Part shown: piece by piece, positions 35,957 to 44,104 of the stretch
Position numbering within the stretch: the stretch's first letter is position 1
Layout: each line of letters opens with the position of its first letter
Assembly (NCBI RefSeq): GCF_044466355.1
Contig: NZ_JBITMQ010000008.1
Span: 248,001 to 312,000 of the forward strand
Direction: 5' to 3'
DNA from: Actinophytocola sp044466355
GTDB taxonomy: Bacteria; Actinomycetota; Actinomycetes; Mycobacteriales; Pseudonocardiaceae
DNA: 64,000 nt
Program-made: the position numbers and the translations under genes
The notes under the pieces: generated by a model
The model's database searches: none
What the model was told of the DNA's origin: nothing
What the model saw: the letters and a program-made list of their open reading frames with translations, nothing else

Positions 35957-37441
35957 GTGGCCCAGGAGCTTTCGGTGGTGCTCGGGGCCGTCGCCGCTGT
36001 CCTGCTGATCTCCGTGCTCGCGGTGCGGGTGTCGGTGCGGCTGGGGTTCCCGTCGCTCGTGCTCTACCTGGCGATCGGCGTCCTGCTCGGCGAGGCCGGC
36101 ATCGGCATCGAGTTCGAGAACGCGTCGCTCACCGAGTCGCTCGGCCTCGCGGCGCTCGTGCTGATCCTGACCGAGGGCGGGCTGACCACGCGCTGGTCGG
36201 ACGTGCGGGCCTCGTTCTGGCCGGGGGTCGTGCTGTCCACTGTGGCCGTGGCGGTGAGCATCGCGGTCACCGGCGCCGCGCTGCACTGGATCCTCGGGCT
36301 CGACTGGCGGATCGCGTTCCTGTGGGGCGCGGTCCTCGCGTCCACCGACGCGGCCGCCGTGTTCAGCGTGCTGCGCAACATCTCCGTCGGCAGACGGCTG
36401 GTCGGGGCGCTGGAGCTGGAGTCCGGCATGAACGACGCGGCCGCCTACCTCGTGGTGGTGCTGCTGGCGTCCGGCGGCAGCGCGTCGTGGACCGATCCGC
36501 TGCTCGCCGTGTACGAGCTGGTGGTCGGCGGGCTGATCGGGGTGGCCCTGGGCTGGGTCGGCGCGCACGCGTTGCGCCGGTCGGCGCTGCCCGCGACGGG
36601 TCTCTATCCACTCGCGACGGTCGCGGTCTCGGTGCTGGCGTTCTCCTCGGGGGCGTTCGTGCACGCGTCCGGCCTGCTCGCCGCGTACCTCGCGGCGCTC
36701 GTGCTGGGCAACGCGAAGCTCCCGCACCGCAACGACACGCTGTCGTTCGCCGAGGGGCTCGGCTGGCTGTCGCAGATCGGCCTGTTCGTCCTGCTGGGAC
36801 TGTTCATGTCGCCGAACCGGCTGCTGGACGCGGTGGTGCCGGGTCTCGTCGCCGGTCTCGTGGTCACGTTCCTCGCCCGGCCCATCTCGGTCGCGGTGTC
36901 GCTGACCCCGTTCCGCGTGCCGTGGCGCGAGCAGGCGTTCCTGTCGTGGGCCGGCCTGCGCGGTGCCGTGCCGATCGTGCTGGCGATGATCCCGCTCACC
37001 GAGGGCGTGCCGGGCGCGGAACGGCTCGTCGACGCGGTGTTCGTGCTGGTCATCGTGCTGACGATCGTCCAGGGCAGCACCCTGCCGTTGATCGCCCGGT
37101 GGCTCGGCCTCGCGAAGACGGGGGAGACCCGCGAGGTCGACGTCGACGCGGCGCCGCTCGACGAGCTGGGTGCCGTGCTGCTGACGTTCACCGTGCCGAA
37201 GGGCTCCAAGATGCACGGTGTCTACCTGACCGAGCTGCGCCTCCCGGCGGGCGCGACCGTGAGCCTGCTGGTCCGCGACGGCGTCGGCCACACCCCCGGC
37301 CCGTCGACCCGCGTGCAGGAACACGACCAGCTGCTGGTCGTGGCCACCGAACAGGTCCGCTCCGCCACCGAACGCCGCATCCGCGCCGTCGACCGCGCGG
37401 GCCGCTTCGCCCGCTGGCGCGGCGAAACCGGCGAGGACTAG
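35957..37441 (+). CDS. Potassium/proton antiporter (NhaP2/CPA1 type, with TrkA-C domain)
   Basis: 494 aa. About 12-13 transmembrane helices of the Na+/H+ exchanger (CPA1) family with ASTDAAAVFSVLR and ELESGMNDAAAYL, the conserved ion-binding Asp region; the C-terminal about 100 residues form a TrkA_C/RCK-like regulatory domain (LRLPAGATVSLLVRDG ... EHDQLLVVATE). This pairing is typical of CvrA/NhaP2 K+/H+ antiporters. GTG 35957 has AGGAGG at 35946-35951. Confidence 0.9.
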   Translation: MAQELSVVLGAVAAVLLISVLAVRVSVRLGFPSLVLYLAIGVLLGEAGIGIEFENASLTESLGLAALVLILTEGGLTTRWSDVRASFWPGVVLSTVAVAVSIAVTGAALHWILGLDWRIAFLWGAVLASTDAAAVFSVLRNISVGRRLVGALELESGMNDAAAYLVVVLLASGGSASWTDPLLAVYELVVGGLIGVALGWVGAHALRRSALPATGLYPLATVAVSVLAFSSGAFVHASGLLAAYLAALVLGNAKLPHRNDTLSFAEGLGWLSQIGLFVLLGLFMSPNRLLDAVVPGLVAGLVVTFLARPISVAVSLTPFRVPWREQAFLSWAGLRGAVPIVLAMIPLTEGVPGAERLVDAVFVLVIVLTIVQGSTLPLIARWLGLAKTGETREVDVDAAPLDELGAVLLTFTVPKGSKMHGVYLTELRLPAGATVSLLVRDGVGHTPGPSTRVQEHDQLLVVATEQVRSATERRIRAVDRAGRFARWRGETGED

Positions 37442-37488
37442 GTGTGGTGTCCAGGTACGTCGCCGACGGCCGCGTGGATCTGACCCGG

Positions 37489-38022
37489 TCAGAACACCTG
37501 CGTCACGGCGGCTTTCAGCTTCGCGCCGGGCGGAGTGGACACCATTTCTTCGGTTGCCGAGTACTCATACTGCGAAAGCAGGGTGAAACGGCTGACGAAC
37601 GGATCGTCGGTGCCCGTGAGGCTGTACACGACGGTGTACGGACCATCCCCGTCGTAGATCGTGTCGCCGTTGTAGGCGACGCTGATCCGGAACGTCACGT
37701 TGCATCCCGCGCTGCCGTAGCACTGCTGTTCGAGAACCTGTACCTCCAGTTCGAAGTCCTCCGGCTTCGGGACGTACGGCGTGCGCGTGTACGTCGTCGT
37801 TGTCGTCGTGGTGGTCTCGGTGTCACGGGTGGCGGCGAATGCCTCCGGGCTGTCGCCGGTCGCGGCGGGTTTGTCCGCCCCACCGACCAGAACCACGATG
37901 ACCGCCGCGGCGGCAACGACGACGGCGACGACCCCGATCGCGGCGAGAGGTACGCGACTCCGCCTCGGTCGAGGCGGGACCGGCACGTACGGTGGCGGGA
38001 TTTCCGGATTCGGGTGACTCAT
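37489..38022 (-). CDS. Hypothetical membrane-anchored protein
   Basis: 177 aa, not recognised. Pro-rich cytoplasmic N-terminus (PPPYVPVPPRPRRSR), one transmembrane helix (about 26-48), a Thr tract (ETTTTTTTTYTRTP, about 70-84) and an exported C-terminal domain with one Cys pair (CYGSAGC) and alternating beta-type sequence up to the end. Plausibly a mature secreted domain of a small actinobacterial family resembling MmpS-like or DUF4333-like anchored proteins, but I cannot name it. Divergent/convergent context gives no further hint: it is antisense-convergent with the antiporter and shares orientation with sthA. Confidence 0.65.
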   Translation of the reverse strand: MSHPNPEIPPPYVPVPPRPRRSRVPLAAIGVVAVVVAAAAVIVVLVGGADKPAATGDSPEAFAATRDTETTTTTTTTYTRTPYVPKPEDFELEVQVLEQQCYGSAGCNVTFRISVAYNGDTIYDGDGPYTVVYSLTGTDDPFVSRFTLLSQYEYSATEEMVSTPPGAKLKAAVTQVF

Positions 38023-38092
38023 GGTCAGCAGTTCGCCGCGGCAGGGCGAAACGTTGCCCGATGACCTGGAACTGTCCTGTTCGTACGAGCGG

Positions 38093-39496
38093 TCAGTCTG
38101 TGAGCATGCTGATCTGCCGCATCTTGTTCGTCGCGTCCAGGGCGGCCACCTTGTACGACTCCGCCAGCGTCGGGTAGTTGAACACCGTGTCGACGAGGTA
38201 GTCGACCGTGCCGCCGCAGCCCATCACGGCCTGTCCGATGTGGACCAGCTCGGTCGCGTTGGTGCCGAACACGTGCACGCCCAGCAGTGACCGGTCCTCG
38301 GGGGACACCAGCAGCTTCAGCACCCCGTACGAGTCGCCGATGATCTGGCCGCGCGCCAGCTCGCGGTACCGGGACACGCCGACCTCGAACGGCACCCGCT
38401 GCTCGGTCAGCTCGTCCTCGGTCCGCCCGATGTAGCTGATCTCCGGGATGGTGTAGATCCCGATCGGCTGCAGTTCGTGCATCTCGTGCGCCGGCTCGCC
38501 GCACGCGTGGTGCGCCGCCAGCCTGCCCTGCTCCATGGACGTCGCCGCGAGCGCGGGGAAGCCGATCACGTCGCCGACGGCGTAGATGTTGTCCACCTCG
38601 GTGCGGAACGACGAGTCCACGGTGATCCGGCCGCGCTTGTCCGCGGTCAGGCCCGCCGCGGCGAGGTCCAGCCCGTCGGTCACGCCCTGCCGCCCCGCCG
38701 AGTACATGACCGTGTCCGCGGGGATCTTCTTGCCGCTCGCCAGGACCGCGACCGTCCCCTTCTCGTACCGCTCGACCGCGGTCACCGTCTCGCCGAAGCG
38801 GAACGTCACCGCGAGGTCCCGCAGCTGGTACTTGAGCGCCTCCACGACCTCGGTGTCGACGAACTCCAGCATCCGCATCCGCTGCTCGATCACCGTCACC
38901 TTGGTGCCGAGCGCGGCGAACATCGACGCGTACTCGATGCCGATCACACCCGCGCCGACCACGATCATCGAGCGGGGGATCCGTTCCAGGCCGAGGATCC
39001 CGTCCGAGTCCACGATGGTCTGGTCGTCGAACGCCACAGTGGATGGCCGAGCCGGGCGGGTGCCGGTGGCGATCACGATCTTCTCCGCGGTGACCTTGCG
39101 TTCCTGGCCGGTGCCGTCGACCACCTGCACCGTGTGCCGGTCCACGAACCGGCCCAGGCCGGGCAGCAGGTCCACGTCGTTGCGGGCCAGCTGGCTGCGG
39201 ATCACGTCCACCTCGCGACCGATCACGTGCGACGTCCGCGCGGTCAGGTCACCGATGGTGATGTCCTCCTTGACGCGGTAGCTCTGCCCGTACAGCTCCC
39301 GCTGCGACATGCCGGTCAGGTACAGCACCGCCTCGCGCAGCGTCTTCGACGGGATCGTGCCCGTCTGGATGCAGACGCCGCCGATCATGTTGCGCCGCTC
39401 GATCAACGCGACGGACGCGCCGAGCTTCGCCGCGGCGATCGCCGCCTTCTGACCGCCCGGACCCGATCCCAGCACCAGCACGTCGTAGTCAGCCAT
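38093..39496 (-). CDS. sthA: Soluble pyridine nucleotide transhydrogenase
   Basis: 467 aa, the normal SthA length. FAD-binding GSGPGG (10-15), the disulfide-region motif GGVCIQTGTIPSK with only Cys42 kept and Thr47 in place of the second redox Cys, which distinguishes SthA from lipoamide dehydrogenase or glutathione reductase, NAD-binding VVGAGVIGIEYASMF, and the C-terminal dimerisation domain. It interconverts NADH and NADPH pools. ATG 39496 gives MADYDVLVLGSG. Confidence 0.93.
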   Translation of the reverse strand: MADYDVLVLGSGPGGQKAAIAAAKLGASVALIERRNMIGGVCIQTGTIPSKTLREAVLYLTGMSQRELYGQSYRVKEDITIGDLTARTSHVIGREVDVIRSQLARNDVDLLPGLGRFVDRHTVQVVDGTGQERKVTAEKIVIATGTRPARPSTVAFDDQTIVDSDGILGLERIPRSMIVVGAGVIGIEYASMFAALGTKVTVIEQRMRMLEFVDTEVVEALKYQLRDLAVTFRFGETVTAVERYEKGTVAVLASGKKIPADTVMYSAGRQGVTDGLDLAAAGLTADKRGRITVDSSFRTEVDNIYAVGDVIGFPALAATSMEQGRLAAHHACGEPAHEMHELQPIGIYTIPEISYIGRTEDELTEQRVPFEVGVSRYRELARGQIIGDSYGVLKLLVSPEDRSLLGVHVFGTNATELVHIGQAVMGCGGTVDYLVDTVFNYPTLAESYKVAALDATNKMRQISMLTD

Positions 39497-39567
39497 GCGG
39501 CACAGTCTGGCAAGGGTCACATCCGTTGGACAGCCGAACCGAACATCGGCTACCTTTTCTTCACGAA

Positions 39568-39726
39568 GGTCATGAGTGTCAGCTGCAGTTGACTCTGCCA
39601 AGCCCCGGCTTGCTGACCGGCAACCCTCCAACCGCGGTGGGGTGCCCCGGGTGAGGACCAGGCCCGCCGCGCAGCGCGGACGGGCAAGCGCGGGCCCCTG
39701 GGGAACGGGGTCCCCGACCCAGGAGG
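39568..39726 (+). promoter_or_regulatory. SAM-IV riboswitch with SD-sequestering platform
   Basis: Core 39568-39661: GGTCATGAGTG, paired stem AAGCC/GGCTT (39600-39611), CTGACCGGCAACCCTCC, GGTGGGGTGCCCCGGGTGA and closing GACC, matching the SAM-IV consensus of Actinobacteria; GGTC (39568-39571) pairs with GGACC near 39655. Downstream, CCTGGG (39697-39702) can pair with CCCAGG (39718-39723), hiding part of the ribosome site AGGAGG (39721-39726) of the following gene, suggesting translational OFF control by SAM. The class assignment is from memory of the consensus. Confidence 0.85.
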
Positions 39727-39735
39727 CGCCCGACA

Positions 39736-41085
39736 GTGTCAACGCTCACTCCGCAAGCTCCGTTCGGAACGCTCGCGATCCCCCACGCCCGAGCCGCGGT
39801 CGAAGCACCGAGGCCGAACCTGCCGTCCGTCGCGGGCAGCGGGCTCACCGTGCCGCTCACCGACGGCACACAGGTCCAGTACGCCAACCTCGACCACGCC
39901 GCCAGCGCGCCCTGTCTCGACGCGGTCCAGCGGGCCGTCGACGAGTTCCTGCCCTGGTACGCCAGCGTGCACCGGGGCGCCGGGTTCGCCTCGCAGGTGT
40001 CCACGAAGGTCTACGAGCGCGCCCGTGGCGTGGTCCGCGCGTTCGTCGGCGCCCGCCGCACCGACGAGGTGATCTTCACCCGCAACACCACCGACGCGCT
40101 GAACCTGCTCGCCAGGGCGCTTCCGAAGAACACCTCGGTGATCGTCTTCGACACCGACCACCACGCCGCGCTCCTGCCGTGGCGCGGCCCCAACGTGTAC
40201 CGGGTGACCCCGACCGCGAACGTGGAGCGCGACCTCGACGAGGCGCTCGCCGCCACGCCGACCGGCCCTCGGCTCGTCGTGGTCACCGGCGCCGCGAACG
40301 TCACCGGTGAGCTGTGGCCCGTCGCGCGGCTCGCCGCCGTCGCCCGCCGCCACGGCGCCCGGGTCGTGCTCGACGCCGCGCAGCTCGCGCCGCACCGGCC
40401 GGTCGACGTCACCGAGGCCGACGTCGACTACGTGGTCCTTTCCGGGCACAAGCTGTACGCCCCGTTCGGCGCCGGCGCCCTCGTCGGGCGGGCCGACTGG
40501 CTGCGGGCCGCGCACCCGTACCTCGCGGGCGGCGGCGCGACGCGCCTGGTCACCGACCGTGCCGTGTCGTGGAACTTCGGGCCGGAGCGGCACGAGGCCG
40601 GGTCGCCGAACGTAGTCGGCGCGTACGCGCTGGCGGTCGCCTGCCGGACGCTGGGCGCGGCGTGGGACGCGGTGGTCGCGCACGAGGAGGAGCTGCTCGA
40701 CCGCCTGCGTACCGGGCTCGCGAGCATCCCGGGCGTCCGGCAGCTGTCGATCCTCGGTGACGACAACCCGCGCGTCGGCGTCGTCAGCTTCACCGTCGAC
40801 GGCCACGACCCCGGCCTTGTCGCCGCGTACCTGTCGGCCGAGCACGGCATCGGCGTGCGGGACGGCGCGTTCTGCGCGCACATCGCGGTCAGCAGGCTCA
40901 CCACGGGGCGCGCGCTGCGGGCGAGCCTCGGGCTCGGCAGCACCGCCGAGCACGTCGACCGCCTGCTCACCGCGTTGCGGCGGCTGGTCACCGACGGCAC
41001 CGCGGAGCGCTACGAGCTGGTCGACGGCAGGTACGCGCCGGTCGGGGACACCCGGCCCCTGCCAGCCTTCCTGTCCGGTCTGTGA
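39736..41085 (+). CDS. Class V aminotransferase, cysteine desulfurase-like (SufS/NifS family)
   Basis: 449 aa. Fold-type I PLP enzyme with cofactor lysine Lys239 in VVLSGHKLYAPFG, NLDHAASAP near residue 52, and TRNTTDALNLLARAL. It is likely to act on sulfur or selenium amino acids: it is preceded by a SAM-IV riboswitch, which usually marks methionine/cysteine/SAM metabolism. No active-site Cys loop typical of SufS is obvious beyond CAHIAVSR, so the reaction could differ. GTG 39736 has AGGAGG 9 nt upstream. Confidence 0.85.
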   Translation: MSTLTPQAPFGTLAIPHARAAVEAPRPNLPSVAGSGLTVPLTDGTQVQYANLDHAASAPCLDAVQRAVDEFLPWYASVHRGAGFASQVSTKVYERARGVVRAFVGARRTDEVIFTRNTTDALNLLARALPKNTSVIVFDTDHHAALLPWRGPNVYRVTPTANVERDLDEALAATPTGPRLVVVTGAANVTGELWPVARLAAVARRHGARVVLDAAQLAPHRPVDVTEADVDYVVLSGHKLYAPFGAGALVGRADWLRAAHPYLAGGGATRLVTDRAVSWNFGPERHEAGSPNVVGAYALAVACRTLGAAWDAVVAHEEELLDRLRTGLASIPGVRQLSILGDDNPRVGVVSFTVDGHDPGLVAAYLSAEHGIGVRDGAFCAHIAVSRLTTGRALRASLGLGSTAEHVDRLLTALRRLVTDGTAERYELVDGRYAPVGDTRPLPAFLSGL

Positions 41086-41107
41086 ACAGACCATGGACAA
41101 TGACTGA

Positions 41108-41680
41108 GTGACTGACGAGCCGAGAACCGATCCCGAGACCGCGGAGCCACCCGTGGCGCCGCTGCCACCGAGGAAGGTGTGGCTCGTCGCGGCCGTCGCT
41201 CCGGTCGTGCTGGTCATCGACCAGATCACCAAGCAGCTCGCGCTGGCCGGGCTCGAGCACGAGCAGCCCGTCCGGGTGCTCGGCGGCCTGTTCTACCTGC
41301 AGATCGTGCGCAACCCGGGTGCCGCCTGGGGCATGGCGACCGGCATGACGTGGGTGCTGACGCTCATCGCGCTCGCAGTGGTCATCGGCATCATCTGGGT
41401 GATGCCGAAGCTGCGGTCCACCGGCTGGGCCATCGGTCTCGCGCTGGTGCTCGCCGGCGCGCTCGGCAACCTCCTCGACCGGTTCTTCCGCGCGCCCGGC
41501 GCCATGCACGGCCACGTCGTGGACTTCCTGTCCCCGTTCGCGCCCAACGGCGAGGCGTTCCCCGTGTTCAACATCGCCGACTCGTCAATCTGTGTCGGCG
41601 GCGCGCTGATCGTGCTGATGGCGGTGCTGGGCCGGGACTACGACGGCCGCCGCACCTCGGACAAGAAGGACGCCCGATGA
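41108..41680 (+). CDS. lspA: Lipoprotein signal peptidase LspA
   Basis: 190 aa, four transmembrane helices, with an extra about 20-residue N-terminal tail. Catalytic aspartates Asp124 (GNLLDRF) and Asp158 (FNIADSSI), and the conserved NPGAAWGM loop. It cleaves prolipoproteins after lipidation. GTG start. It overlaps the pseudouridine synthase gene by ATGA, as in most bacteria (lspA-rluD). Confidence 0.94.
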   Translation: MTDEPRTDPETAEPPVAPLPPRKVWLVAAVAPVVLVIDQITKQLALAGLEHEQPVRVLGGLFYLQIVRNPGAAWGMATGMTWVLTLIALAVVIGIIWVMPKLRSTGWAIGLALVLAGALGNLLDRFFRAPGAMHGHVVDFLSPFAPNGEAFPVFNIADSSICVGGALIVLMAVLGRDYDGRRTSDKKDAR

Positions 41681-42609
41681 CCGCCAGGACCCTGCCCGTG
41701 CCGGACGGGCTCGACGGCATGCGGGTGGACGCGGGGCTCGCGAAGCTCCTCGGCCTGTCCCGCACCGCGGTCGCCGCGATCGCCGAGTCCGGTGACGTGC
41801 TGCTCGACGGGCGCACGGCGGGCAAGTCGGACAAGCTGACCGCGGGTGCGTGGCTGGAGGTCACGATCCCGGACCCGGAGCGCGAGGACGGCGGCCCGCC
41901 ACCCGCGATCGAGGTGCCGGGCATGTCGGTCATCCACGAGGACGACGACATCGTGATCGTGGACAAGCCGGTCGGCGTCGCCGCCCACCCCAGCCCCGGC
42001 TGGACCGGGCCGACCGTCATCGGGGGGCTCGCGGCCGCCGGTGTGCGGGTGTCGACGTCCGGCGCGGCCGAGCGGCAGGGCGTCGTGCACCGGCTCGACG
42101 TCGGCACCACCGGGATCATGGTGGTGGCGAAGAGCGAGCACGCGTACACGGTCCTCAAGCGCGCGTTCAAGGAACGCACGGTCGAGAAGGGCTACCACGC
42201 GCTCGTGCAGGGCCACCCCGACCCGTCGTCGGGCACCATCGACGCGCCGATCGACCGGCACCCCAGGCACGACTACAAGTTCGCGGTCGTCGCCGGTGGC
42301 CGCCCCAGCGTCACCCACTACGAGACGATCGAGGCGTTCCGTGCCGCGACACTCGTGGACATCCGCCTCGAAACCGGCCGCACACACCAGATCCGCGTGC
42401 ACTTCTCCGCGCTGAAGCACCCGTGCGTCGGCGACCTCACCTACGGCGCCGACCCGACGCTCGCCAAGCGGCTCGGGCTCTCCCGCCAGTGGCTGCACGC
42501 ACGGCGGCTCGCCTTCGACCACCCGGCCGACGGGCAGTGGGTCGAGTTCACCAGCCAGTACCCCGAGGACCTGCGGAAAGCGTTGGACCGCCTCACCGCC
42601 GAGAGCTGA
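41677..42609 (+). CDS. Ribosomal large subunit pseudouridine synthase, RluD/RluA family
   Basis: 310 aa. N-terminal S4 RNA-binding domain (about 12-65: GMRVDAGLAKLLGLSRT ... GDVLLDGR) and pseudouridine synthase catalytic domain with catalytic Asp141 in VVHRLDVGTTG. Isomerises uridines in 23S rRNA; the exact positions are not decidable here. ATG 41677 overlaps the lspA stop. Confidence 0.93.
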   Translation: MTARTLPVPDGLDGMRVDAGLAKLLGLSRTAVAAIAESGDVLLDGRTAGKSDKLTAGAWLEVTIPDPEREDGGPPPAIEVPGMSVIHEDDDIVIVDKPVGVAAHPSPGWTGPTVIGGLAAAGVRVSTSGAAERQGVVHRLDVGTTGIMVVAKSEHAYTVLKRAFKERTVEKGYHALVQGHPDPSSGTIDAPIDRHPRHDYKFAVVAGGRPSVTHYETIEAFRAATLVDIRLETGRTHQIRVHFSALKHPCVGDLTYGADPTLAKRLGLSRQWLHARRLAFDHPADGQWVEFTSQYPEDLRKALDRLTAES

Positions 42610-42666
42610 GGTCCTCCAACTCCCGCCCGTTTTCGCGTAGTTTGGTGCGCAACCAGCGAGGGTGGG

Positions 42667-42960
42667 GTGGTGCGAGTGCGCAGCGACAGAGCCGACGGCG
42701 ACCCGGTGGAGCCCTTCCTCGAGGACGGCGTCGCGCCCCCGGTGATCGGCGGTGGACCGCCGGAGTCACCGTTCGACGTCGAACCGGATCCCGAACCCCC
42801 GGGTCGCCACACTCGGCAACCGCCGCCACGCAGGCCCGAACCCGGCCACCGCGCCGAGCCGCCCACGAACCCGATCCCGGTCCTGCGTCAGCCCCAGGAA
42901 CGGGCGGAGCCGAAGCGCAGGTCGTGGGTCGCCAAGATGTTCCGATTACCGGAACGTTAA
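42667..42960 (+). CDS. Small Pro-rich hypothetical protein
   Basis: 97 aa, GTG start at 42667 or 42670 just after GAGGGTGGGG. Acidic N-terminus, Pro/Arg-rich middle, and a basic end RRSWVAKMFRLPER that could be a membrane- or nucleic-acid-associated patch. No domain recognised. It reads as a real gene because the start is preceded by a ribosome site, but low complexity makes this uncertain. Convergent with the next gene, 4 bp overlap. Confidence 0.5.
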   Translation: MVRVRSDRADGDPVEPFLEDGVAPPVIGGGPPESPFDVEPDPEPPGRHTRQPPPRRPEPGHRAEPPTNPIPVLRQPQERAEPKRRSWVAKMFRLPER

Positions 42961-44000
42961 GGCTCGACGGTCCAGGTCAGCGTGCGGGACTCCTCGTCGG
43001 GTCGGGGACTCCAGCGCACCGACGTGATCTCCGTGTGCTCCGGCACGACGTACACGGTGTGCCCGCCCTGCGTCTCGCCCGGCGGCACCCCGATCCGGTG
43101 CGGCGGCCGCGACGACAACGACACCGGCGCCTTCGAGATGGTCTTGCCGTCCGGCGTCACCAGCACCAGGTACAGGTCCGGCAGCGACTGGAACGCCACC
43201 GAGCCCCGGTTGGTCAGCTCGGTGTGCACGACCACCGACCGCTCACCCTCCTGCAGCCGGTACCCGGCCGCGGTGAACAGGTAGTCCGCCGGGTCGACGA
43301 CCTCCACCAGCGTGATCGACAGCCGCTCGCCCTCGAGTCCTTCGGTCTGCAACGCGGACCCGACCTTGCCCTGCCGCACGTCGGGCTCCGCCCGGTCCGG
43401 CCGGACCGTGGGTTGCGTCACGTCCTGCGGCGGTGCGTCGCCACGGGCCCACGTCGACGTCTGCGGCGGGCCCCAGGTGCTGACCGGCGCCTCGACCTGC
43501 ACCGGCGGCTGCGGAGCCTGCTGAACCGGTGCCGGGAACGGCTGGCTGGGCGGCCCCGTCGGCAGCGACTGCGCGGGGAACGGCGCGCTCGGCGGTCCCG
43601 TGCGCGGCATCATCGGCTGCGGCACGGAGTGCGGCCCGGACGGCGGGGCGAGGGGACCGGGCTGCGGCGGCTGCATCTGCTGCGGCGGCTGGGGTTGCTG
43701 CTGCTGCGGGTAGGGCGTCTGCATCGGCCCTGACGGCGGATACTGCTGCTGCTGTCCGTACGGGTTCTGCACGCCGTACGGCGGGGAGGCGGTGGCCAGG
43801 GCCGCGGCGGCCGCCTGGGCCAGCCGCGCCGGGTCGCACTCGACACCCACGAGCAGGGGCAACCCGGTCGCCGAGAGCGCGACCAGCCGCGAGGCCACCT
43901 CCCGGGGGTCCATTCCCATACGGGCGGCGACCTCGTGCACAGCTGCTCTGCCCATCTCGGCCACCACACCGAGCAGGCGGACGTCTACCGGATCCGTCAC
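42957..44000 (-). CDS. Winged-helix plus Pro/Gln-rich linker plus beta-domain protein
   Basis: 347 aa from GTG 44000 (MTDPVDVRLLGVVAEMG; GTG 44009 also possible). N-terminal about 60 residues look like an AsnC/Lrp-type helix-turn-helix (HEVAARMGMDPREVASRLVALSATG). Residues about 75-200 are Pro/Gln/Gly low complexity (QQQQYPPSGPMQTP repeats). The C-terminal about 130 residues form a beta-type domain like DUF4352 (RSVVVHTELTNRGSVAF ... GGHTVYVVPEHTEIT). Such fusions occur in actinobacteria near septation or secretion genes but I cannot assign a function. Convergent with the preceding small gene. Confidence 0.75.
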   Translation of the reverse strand: MTDPVDVRLLGVVAEMGRAAVHEVAARMGMDPREVASRLVALSATGLPLLVGVECDPARLAQAAAAALATASPPYGVQNPYGQQQQYPPSGPMQTPYPQQQQPQPPQQMQPPQPGPLAPPSGPHSVPQPMMPRTGPPSAPFPAQSLPTGPPSQPFPAPVQQAPQPPVQVEAPVSTWGPPQTSTWARGDAPPQDVTQPTVRPDRAEPDVRQGKVGSALQTEGLEGERLSITLVEVVDPADYLFTAAGYRLQEGERSVVVHTELTNRGSVAFQSLPDLYLVLVTPDGKTISKAPVSLSSRPPHRIGVPPGETQGGHTVYVVPEHTEITSVRWSPRPDEESRTLTWTVEP

Positions 44001-44104
44001 GGCTCGCACGCTACCCCGTCCACTCGATCATCGCGGCGGAAGCCGCGCCCACGCGGGACCATTCTCTCCTCCGCTGTCCGGATCGTTACTGGCAGGATCT
44101 ACCC

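Noticed and set aside
43500..43790. Repeated CAG/CCG tracts looking like a direct-repeat array
   Set aside because: They are the Pro/Gln-rich linker codons of the 42957-44000 gene, not a CRISPR or satellite.
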